Assembly: GCF_900636325.1 (NCBI RefSeq)
Contig: NZ_LR134263.1
Span: 868,001-932,000, forward strand
Source of the DNA: Staphylococcus delphini
Lineage (GTDB): Bacteria > Bacillota > Bacilli > Staphylococcales > Staphylococcaceae
Direction of reading: 5' to 3'
DNA length: 64,000 nucleotides
Under the pieces are notes generated by a model. It saw nothing but the letters and a program-made list of their open reading frames with translations, was not told where the DNA came from and did no database searches. Below, piece after piece: positions 56,688 to 64,000 of the stretch; position 1 is the first letter of the stretch; each line of letters opens with the position of its first letter. The position numbers and the translations under genes were made by a program.

Positions 56688-57491
56688 TTATATTTCTTTT
56701 TGTGCATAGCGATATACGGACGGTCGCATATTTTCAAAAACTGGAATAGCACGTCGTTGTGTGTCTACTTTTTGAAGATCTAATGTGACGGTCATCACTG
56801 TTTCATTTTCATCCGCTTCAGCAATGATTTCCCCATTTGGATCTACTACTATTGAATGTCCTGCATACGTTGTTTTACCATCATCACCACTGCCATTAAC
56901 AGCAACGACATACATATCATTTTCAACTGCACGTGCTTGTAATAACTGACGCCAATGTGTGAGTCGAACTTCGGGCCATTGTGCGACATAAAACATCACT
57001 TTCGCACCTTGTGCTGCAGGGTAACGGCTCAATTCAGGAAAGCGTAAGTCATAACAAATGATTTGAGATACACTTGTGCCGTTAGAAAGCGTATATGGGT
57101 AGGGGACAGTCTCGCCACCGGTTAAAAAGTCTGGTTCATCTAACATCGGAACGAGATGGATTTTATCGTATTCATAAATTTTTTCACCGTGTCGATTTAC
57201 GGCAAACGCTGTATTGTAAATGGCACCTTCTTTATGGTTAGAAACAGAGCCCGCAACAATGTCTACATGATAATGTTGTGCTAATTTTTGTATAAAAGCA
57301 TAACTTTGAGCTAAGTCTTCATCTGCTAACTGTTCTAACTGAGGTAATGCATAGCCGTTATTCCACATTTCAGGCAAAACTATGACCTCTGTTTGATTAT
57401 CTAAATGTTGTTCAAATAACGTAGCGATTTTTTGTTCGTTTTGACGTGAATTAGCGATTGCGACATTAAATTGAAATAATTGTATTTGCAT
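56688..57491 (-). CDS. Nitrilase-superfamily carbon-nitrogen hydrolase
   Basis: The 267-residue protein shows the nitrilase catalytic triad: Glu in VLPEMWNNGY near residue 41, Lys in YDKIHLVPM near 110, and Cys in IICYDLRFPEL near 145. Such enzymes include omega-amidases; the substrate here is not known. Four ATGs in a row follow AAGG; the third or fourth (57491) gives reasonable spacing and the N-terminus MQIQLFQF, which matches the S. aureus homologue beside hld. It is conserved in this position in S. aureus. Confidence 0.88.
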   Translation of the reverse strand: MQIQLFQFNVAIANSRQNEQKIATLFEQHLDNQTEVIVLPEMWNNGYALPQLEQLADEDLAQSYAFIQKLAQHYHVDIVAGSVSNHKEGAIYNTAFAVNRHGEKIYEYDKIHLVPMLDEPDFLTGGETVPYPYTLSNGTSVSQIICYDLRFPELSRYPAAQGAKVMFYVAQWPEVRLTHWRQLLQARAVENDMYVVAVNGSGDDGKTTYAGHSIVVDPNGEIIAEADENETVMTVTLDLQKVDTQRRAIPVFENMRPSVYRYAQKEI

Positions 57492-57655
57492 CATCATCAT
57501 CCTTATTTTCGAATTAATCCTAGTGTACTAAATGATGAACGGTTTAACAAAAATCTTAATTGAATACAATCAAATATACATGAGGGTGGTAATCGGAGTC
57601 ACTTTTGTTTATACTGGCTTTGTTAAAAAACTTTAAGCAATCAGAGGTGAATCTG

Positions 57656-59020
57656 ATGGTAGAACATAAAAAAGAACATAGCGTCAAACGACTATTTAAA
57701 TTGGGAATCGGTTCAATGAGTATTTTATGTGTTGTATCACCTCTTTTATTAACTCGTGACGTCGTTCAAGCAGCGAATATCAATAACAGTGCGACGACTT
57801 TGAATACATTGAGGGTCACTTCATCGTATGATCAAACGGCAGACATGGATGATTTACGAAGCGACGTTTCTTCAAATGGGAACGCTGCTGAAACACCTTC
57901 TTTCAATGAAATAACAACGCCTTCAACTGATGAAACAGATGCCGCGTCAACGGAAAATGTGAAACCGAATGATGAGGTACCGGCAACGGATGAAAGTGAA
58001 TCAACAACACCGAGTACAGAAGACGACACATCTATAGAAGAACCGGATACTGAAGAAGTTCCATCTCATGAAGAAAATCAACATCACAACGACCCAAGTC
58101 AAGAAGGCCAACCGTCTCAACCTGATCAACCAGATACAAAGAAAGATGAAGAGAGTGGGGAACAGCCGAATAAAGAAAATCATCAGAAGCCGCATCAACC
58201 GAATAAAGACAAACCTTCAAAAGATCAACATACTAAACCTGATAAAGAGGACAAACCCACACCACCGCCTAAAGTGCCAGATCGTCCGAATCAAAAAGAT
58301 GATACTTCAAACCATATCCCACCACCTGCAACAGATAACGGTGGAAACGGTAATGGCGGTACAACAACAGGTCCAAATGGGGGAGGTGGCAGTGAAGCAA
58401 GTCCACAACCGAATGGGCAACCGTCAAATGGCAATGCAAGCGATCCCCAGCAAAACGGTTCCGTTGCAAGCACCAACCATTCGAATCAGTATGGTACATC
58501 GGCTTATGACGAATACGCAGGGTTATTGAATAATAATTATAAATATAATCCATTGTTTAAAGAAGAGGTTGCGCGTTTAAGTCAATTTGGAAGTCAAGGC
58601 CAACGTGATATTGCGAGTTTGAGTCGTAAAGAACAATTTTCACAAAATGCATTTTTAGATGACTTGCAACAAAGTACAGATTATTTTAGATATCAATATT
58701 TTAATCCGCTTTCTACAGAGCAATACTATCACCGTTTAGATAAACAAGTATTAGAACTCGTCACAGGGGAATTTGGTTCGATGCCAGATTTCAAGAAAAG
58801 TGGCGATAAGTCATTGGTTAATAAGCATCAGCAAGATAAAGTGAAGAAAATTGAACAGCACGGAGAAAATTTTAATACGCATCGTATGAAAGATACGAAA
58901 GAAGATGCAGGAAAATCATTAAGTTACAAGCCAATGATTTATATTGGCATTGTCATGGTCGGTTTTGTCGGCCTGATTAGTATGATTTTATGGAAACGGC
59001 TGCATCATTTTTGGAAATAA
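57656..59020 (+). CDS. sdrH: SdrH-like membrane-anchored surface protein
   Basis: The 454-residue protein has a signal peptide (basic start, hydrophobic stretch to about residue 40, probable cut after VVQAA). A long low-complexity region follows (about 60-290), first rich in S/T/E/D, then in K/P/D/Q, then in G/N. A conserved globular part (about 295-400) contains NNYKYNPLF, NAFLDDLQQSTDYFRYQYFNPLS and LELVTGEFGSMPD. One C-terminal membrane helix ends the protein, and there is no LPXTG motif. The globular part closely resembles S. aureus SdrH, while the repeats differ. ATG 57656 follows AGAGGTG; the upstream frame from 57605 lacks a ribosome site. It lies next to mroQ, as in S. aureus. Confidence 0.85.
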   Translation: MVEHKKEHSVKRLFKLGIGSMSILCVVSPLLLTRDVVQAANINNSATTLNTLRVTSSYDQTADMDDLRSDVSSNGNAAETPSFNEITTPSTDETDAASTENVKPNDEVPATDESESTTPSTEDDTSIEEPDTEEVPSHEENQHHNDPSQEGQPSQPDQPDTKKDEESGEQPNKENHQKPHQPNKDKPSKDQHTKPDKEDKPTPPPKVPDRPNQKDDTSNHIPPPATDNGGNGNGGTTTGPNGGGGSEASPQPNGQPSNGNASDPQQNGSVASTNHSNQYGTSAYDEYAGLLNNNYKYNPLFKEEVARLSQFGSQGQRDIASLSRKEQFSQNAFLDDLQQSTDYFRYQYFNPLSTEQYYHRLDKQVLELVTGEFGSMPDFKKSGDKSLVNKHQQDKVKKIEQHGENFNTHRMKDTKEDAGKSLSYKPMIYIGIVMVGFVGLISMILWKRLHHFWK

Positions 59021-59131
59021 AATAACAAAGGGTTAGGACGCTTTAACTGAAGTCGTCTTAACCCTTTGTGCATTGTAAAAAATATATCTGAACTATTTAA
59101 AAGTAATTTTGTGAAGCCAACCGTGTATGGT

Positions 59132-59899
59132 TTATGAAAGGAAAAATGACATCCACTGTGTGGTTAATAAATGGACGAATTGTGTTTGCTTAACGGCTTC
59201 TTCAATCATCTTTTCAGGTATCATAAGTTGAATGAGTGCAACTAAACCATTTTGAGCCATATGAATACCGATCGACACACTCAACCGCTTCGTATAAATA
59301 TAAAATGCGGAAAAAATGATCCCCATAACAAAATAAGCTAAGAAATGCGAAAAATCCATATGGACAACAGCAAACACTGTAGAACTAATCGTCGTTGCAA
59401 TCGTGAATTTGACCCATCGACTCGCTTTAATCGCGTGATACAGTTCACCAAACAATACTTTTCTAAAGACAAACTCTTCTAATAGTGGTCCGACAATCGC
59501 TATCAACACAATAAATATAGGCATTTGACGAGCGATTTTCATAATTCTTAACGTATTCTCACTCGCAGGATTAGCCCCAAATAGTTGGACAGAAATGAGA
59601 TTCACAATCATTTGTGCGATAAACACAATGACTAGACCTACTAAAATATAGGGAAGTACATAACGTTTTTTCTCTTTCGGACCGCGTTCAAAGTTTAATT
59701 TATTTTTCACAAAAAACTGCAGTAAGATGATTAAAATGGCGACAATGATAAAAGCAGTGAACTGAACTGCTATCGATTGCCGCAACAATTCTGCTTGGTT
59801 GTCCGTTTGAATCCAGCCAACCGCACGTGCAATAAAAGGTGATATTTGTGCAAGGATGTATAATACTACGGTGAGTAGTGAAACCCAAAATCTCTTCAT
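59132..59899 (-). CDS. mroQ: CPBP-family intramembrane protease MroQ
   Basis: MroQ is a CAAX-protease-like membrane enzyme that in S. aureus is needed for full AgrD processing or export. The 255-residue protein has several membrane helices and the family motif VGPLLEEFVFRKVLFGE near residue 150 (the EE and R of EExxxR). FAVVHMDFSHFLAYFVMG near 195 carries the second conserved histidines. Start ATG 59899 follows CGGAGG. The position between sdrH and groES is the same as in S. aureus. It is intact here although agrC is not. Confidence 0.87.
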   Translation of the reverse strand: MKRFWVSLLTVVLYILAQISPFIARAVGWIQTDNQAELLRQSIAVQFTAFIIVAILIILLQFFVKNKLNFERGPKEKKRYVLPYILVGLVIVFIAQMIVNLISVQLFGANPASENTLRIMKIARQMPIFIVLIAIVGPLLEEFVFRKVLFGELYHAIKASRWVKFTIATTISSTVFAVVHMDFSHFLAYFVMGIIFSAFYIYTKRLSVSIGIHMAQNGLVALIQLMIPEKMIEEAVKQTQFVHLLTTQWMSFFLS

Positions 59900-59979
59900 A
59901 ATTAGCCTCCGTTCAATCCCTTTTATTCTAACGGAAAATAAAGGTGTGGACAATGGCTTTGAACGTAAACGCTTGAAAT

Positions 59980-59996
59980 TTTGACCAATTTTGATT
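59980..59996 (-). promoter_or_regulatory. CtsR operator of groESL
   Basis: On the minus strand AATCAAA-ATT-GGTCAAA matches the CtsR heptad repeat RGTCAAANNNRGTCAAA with one mismatch. It overlaps the probable -35 TTGACC (59981-59986). Confidence 0.7.
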
Positions 59997-60010
59997 ATTA
60001 TAGAACTAAA

Positions 60011-60037
60011 TTAGCACTCAATAAATGAAAGTGCTAA
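60011..60037 (+). promoter_or_regulatory. CIRCE element (HrcA operator)
   Basis: TTAGCACTC-N9-AAGTGCTAA matches the CIRCE consensus TTAGCACTC-N9-GAGTGCTAA with one mismatch. It lies 31 bp before groES. Confidence 0.95.
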
Positions 60038-60068
60038 ATTGATGTTGAACATAAGGAGGCACTCACAC

Positions 60069-60356
60069 ATGCTTAGACCATTAGGAAACCGTGTAGTCAT
60101 CGAAAAGAAAGAACATGAACAAACAACGAAAAGCGGTATTGTTTTAACTGATTCAGCTAAGGAAAAATCCAATGAAGGTGTTATCGTTGCGGTAGGTCCG
60201 GGACGCACTTTAGACAATGGTGAACGCCTAAAACCAGAACTCAACGTAGGCGATCGTGTTGTGTTTCAACAATATGCAGGAACTGAAGTGAAGCGTGACG
60301 ACACAGAATACTTAGTGTTAACTGAAGATGAAGTGTTAGCTGTGATTGAAGACTAA
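60069..60356 (+). CDS. groES: Co-chaperonin GroES
   Basis: GroES is the seven-subunit lid of the GroEL folding chamber. The 95-residue protein starts [18 protein letters not shown], has the mobile loop [16 protein letters not shown] and the typical VVAVGPGR-like segment ([14 protein letters not shown]). ATG 60069 follows AAGGAGGC; the earlier in-frame ATG at 60039 overlaps the CIRCE element. It heads the groES-groEL operon. Confidence 0.96.
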   Translation: MLRPLGNRVVIEKKEHEQTTKSGIVLTDSAKEKSNEGVIVAVGPGRTLDNGERLKPELNVGDRVVFQQYAGTEVKRDDTEYLVLTEDEVLAVIED

Positions 60357-60387
60357 ATTTAAACTGATATATAAAAGAAATGAATGA

Positions 60388-62025
<1,638 letters not shown>

Positions 62026-62156
62026 AACAGCTTATAAATGATGATTTAATGGCATTTTATAATTGTGAATGACATATTAATAACATAAAAGATTTCAAAA
62101 AGATAAAAATGCCGTTTAATTCAGATGAACCAAACGAACATTTAAATTCATTCTTT

Positions 62157-62208
62157 TGAGGCGTTTTCCTTAAGCGAGCAAAACTTATGGGAAGCGTCCT
62201 TTTTGTGT
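62157..62208 (+). terminator. Hairpin with T-run downstream of groEL
   Basis: GAGGCGTTTTCC pairs with GGGAAGCGTCC using G-U pairs, followed by TTTTTG. The loop is long, so strength is uncertain. Confidence 0.5.
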
Positions 62209-62297
62209 GAATTGGTAATCTCAGCATAAATCTTTAAAGACGTATTTTTAAAAAACTGTATTAGGTAAGCGGCGCATAAATAGGGTGATTGATAAAA

Positions 62298-62903
62298 ATG
62301 AGTAATATTAATAGTTGCATGGAAGTAAGTGGTTTAAAATTCTCTGAAGGTGAAAATGCTGTTCATTTAGATTTAAGTGAAGGCGAATACCCTTTTTTAG
62401 ATGATGGAAAAAGCTTTAACAAAGATTATTTTGAAAGGATTCATAACAATGCAATTCAAATTTTACAAGATTTGTTTCAACAAAGTAATACTATTGATAT
62501 AGTTCTTTTATATTATTTATATGGGGACTCATTTAAAAAAACTAGGTTCAAAGAAAAGTTTAGTTATTTCAATAATAACGAAATACCAGATTTTAAAGAA
62601 TATATTAATGATGAAGGCATCCAATGTTATATTTTTTCTTATAAAAATAAGACATTGAAGGATTTAAATTATAAAAAATTAGTGCGAGCAATTTCCAATC
62701 AAGATTTTAAGGGTTTATTCCCAACAATTAATCAAAAAGACAATTACTTAGATATATATTTAATGGATAGTAAAAGAGGCATATTATTTCACTTGTATGA
62801 TGATAGAGGGCTGTGGCTATATTTTCTAAATAAGCAGTCATATAAAATTTATTCTCAAAAATACAGCAACCTCTTGTTTGATGTAAGTCATGAAATGGAT
62901 TAA
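62298..62903 (+). CDS. DUF3885 domain protein
   Basis: The 201-residue, probably cytosolic protein ends with the DUF3885-like pattern KLVRAISNQDF, then DIYLMDSKRG and LFHLYDDRGLWLYF. The family has no assigned function that I know. The ATG at 62298 is used because the preceding ATG at 62289 is equally weakly supported; no strong ribosome site is visible. Base composition is clearly lower in GC than groEL, which suggests acquisition. It overlaps the next gene, a small subtilase-like protein, by 14 nt, so the two probably work together. Confidence 0.7.
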   Translation: MSNINSCMEVSGLKFSEGENAVHLDLSEGEYPFLDDGKSFNKDYFERIHNNAIQILQDLFQQSNTIDIVLLYYLYGDSFKKTRFKEKFSYFNNNEIPDFKEYINDEGIQCYIFSYKNKTLKDLNYKKLVRAISNQDFKGLFPTINQKDNYLDIYLMDSKRGILFHLYDDRGLWLYFLNKQSYKIYSQKYSNLLFDVSHEMD

Positions 62904-63591
62904 AGTTTATTTAAAATTAATAATACTAATTTTATTATCGGTATTTATATATTTGAATTATAATTGCAAGTATGAAAAAAGTAAAATAGCAGTTCTAGAT
63001 ACAGGTGTTGAAAAGAAAGCTATTAAAAGCAAAGTAATATCTCGTAATTTTACTCTTGACAATAACTGGAATAGCGTACATGCTAATAAAGTTTCAAAAA
63101 TTATAGAATATGAAGCAGATATAGTTATTTACGATGCTAAAGTTTTGAACCGTCATGGTAACGGAAGATTGGAGGATACTATTTCAGCACTTGACTGGGC
63201 AATTAAAAATAATGTCGATATAATAAATATGAGTTATGGCTTTACTAAAAATTATCCTGAATTACATAGAAAAATAAAAGAAGCTCATGAAAAAGGCATT
63301 ATTATTGTAGCTGCAAACGGTAACGACATTTTTGGTGGTAAAGAATTTCCAGCATCCTATAAAGAAACTATATCGGTTGGAGTCTTGAATAAGGAAGGTT
63401 CAAAGTCTGTCTTTAATTCTAACGATGATGCTGACGTATTCATTTCGGTTGATAATAAGTTGCCTAATAGCGGTGAGAATACTTCTATGGCTACAGCTTA
63501 TGTATCTAATAAATTGACTAAACTGTGCAATAGGAACTTGAGAAACATGGACAAAGATGAAATATTAAAGTTAATTAATGAGTTAGATTAA
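62890..63591 (+). CDS. Compact membrane-anchored subtilisin-like (S8) protease
   Basis: The 233-residue protein has an N-terminal membrane helix (about residues 6-25) and then a short S8 domain. The catalytic Asp is in IAVLDTGV (about 37). The His is probably that of SVHANKVSKII (about 64), where HGTHVAG would be expected; only the His and Val remain. The oxyanion Asn lies in VAANGN (about 145), and the Ser in ENTSMATAY (about 198). There is no room for a pro-domain, and the domain is shorter than the usual 270 or more residues. It may be a reduced active protease or a degenerate relative. It overlaps the DUF3885 gene and is AT-rich like it. Confidence 0.75.
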   Translation: MKWIKVYLKLIILILLSVFIYLNYNCKYEKSKIAVLDTGVEKKAIKSKVISRNFTLDNNWNSVHANKVSKIIEYEADIVIYDAKVLNRHGNGRLEDTISALDWAIKNNVDIINMSYGFTKNYPELHRKIKEAHEKGIIIVAANGNDIFGGKEFPASYKETISVGVLNKEGSKSVFNSNDDADVFISVDNKLPNSGENTSMATAYVSNKLTKLCNRNLRNMDKDEILKLINELD

Positions 63592-63748
63592 TTAAGAATG
63601 TATAATAATTATGTTTGCACAAAAGTTAAAAATACGAATCAATTTTTAACATTTATGAGGCAATTAGGTTATTAAGTTTGAGATATGTGATGCTAGAATG
63701 ACATCATACTCGTTATGATATAGCCTCATCACACTTCATAACAAAATA
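63592..63748. other. Intergenic region with no recognised feature
   Basis: AT-rich sequence; no gene, clear promoter or repeat seen. Confidence 0.4.
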
Positions 63749-63797
63749 AAAACCACTTTCCAATATGGTGTCATGACATTTGGAAAGTGGTTTTTTT
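63749..63797. terminator. Bidirectional terminator
   Basis: AAACCACTTTCCAA and TTGGAAAGTGGTTT form a 14-bp perfect stem with A- and T-runs on the two sides, between convergent genes. Confidence 0.88.
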
Positions 63798-63820
63798 ACG
63801 TATTATGAAAATGTGTAACA

Positions 63821-64000
63821 TTACCGCACAGGATGCTCATACCATTCTTTTAAAAAGGCGTATAGCACTTCTGTAAAATGATCCAAATCTTGAATGCGAA
63901 TTTTTTCATTCGTTCCATGGGCTTCATTGAGCTCTCCTGGACCGTATAAAATAGTTGGAATGCCAAAGTCTGCGGTCCAACCACCATCTGTCACAGTTGT
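63821..64000 (-). CDS. M20-family peptidase, C-terminal end (partial; ArgE/DapE type)
   Basis: The last 59 residues of a minus-strand gene are present, ending at TAA 63821. The segment TDGGWTADFGIPTILYGPGELNEAHGTNEKI is the C-terminal M20 metallopeptidase pattern, with the metal-binding histidine in EAHGTNE. S. aureus has a succinyl-diaminopimelate desuccinylase-like gene near groEL, which supports a DapE-type assignment, but the fragment alone does not settle the substrate. Confidence 0.75.
   Translation of the reverse strand, partial: TTVTDGGWTADFGIPTILYGPGELNEAHGTNEKIRIQDLDHFTEVLYAFLKEWYEHPVR

Noticed and set aside
58068..58529. A 153-codon frame inside sdrH, shifted by one base, and antisense frames over the same region
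   Set aside because: They result from the low-complexity codons of the sdrH repeat region; the sdrH frame has the signal peptide, the conserved domain and the membrane helix.

Overview
The window is low-GC staphylococcal chromosome, most probably Staphylococcus pseudintermedius or a close relative in the S. intermedius group. The evidence is the gene order shared with S. aureus (rodA|ddl-murF-cshA; acpS-alr-mazEF-rsbUVW-sigB-tex; ilvDBNC-leuABCD-ilvA; tsaE-tsaB-rimI-tsaD; rex; agr-hld; sdrH-mroQ-groESL), a delta-hemolysin starting MAADIIST, and an AgrD whose signal core is RIPISTGFF with Ser in place of the usual Cys. No CRISPR array or intact prophage is visible.

Layout. 1-1.3 kb: end of an unknown gene, then a SasD-like LPAAG surface protein put out of frame at its first codons. 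1.3-7 kb: cell-wall genes (rodA, ddl, murF) and the RNA helicase cshA. 7-17.3 kb: three membrane PH-domain genes, acpS, alr, mazEF, the sigma-B module, tex and sprT. 17.4-23.25 kb: a complete rRNA operon with three consensus promoters and leading tRNA-Leu and tRNA-Gly genes. 23.6-24.8 kb: a decayed MFS transporter gene. 24.8-36.1 kb: the nine-gene branched-chain amino acid operon on the minus strand, with a 27-codon leader peptide, an attenuator and CodY-box candidates. 36.1-38.75 kb: t6A tRNA-modification genes. 38.9-41.1 kb: an IS110-family element and dispersed repeats. 41.1-47.3 kb: a MutS-like membrane ATPase, a DnaA-box cluster, an ABC-F ATPase, rex, and a TusA/TsuA thiosulfate pair. 47.5-50.9 kb: sucrose genes. 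51-56.6 kb: agr, with agrC cut by a 2198-bp IS21-family element, then RNAIII/hld. 56.7-62 kb: nitrilase-like hydrolase, SdrH-like protein, MroQ protease, groES-groEL. 62.3-64 kb: a DUF3885 gene, a very small subtilase-like protein and the end of an M20 peptidase gene.

How it works together. The strongest observation is the insertion in agrC. The element has 22-bp imperfect inverted ends (TGT...ACA), a 5-bp target duplication (ATAGC) and intact istA/istB. Removing it with one copy of the duplication restores an agrC frame of 434 codons. All other agr parts (agrB, agrD, agrA, P2/P3 AgrA repeats, RNAIII/hld) and the neighbouring processing protease MroQ look intact, so this strain is predicted to make the signal but not to sense it. 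Other observations: an eight-site DnaA-box cluster upstream of the ABC-F gene, a leucine/isoleucine leader-peptide attenuator, homopolymer-associated frameshifts in two membrane or surface protein genes, a 62-bp repeat present in inverted orientation 41 kb apart, dual CtsR/HrcA control of groESL, and a compact subtilase beside a DUF3885 gene.
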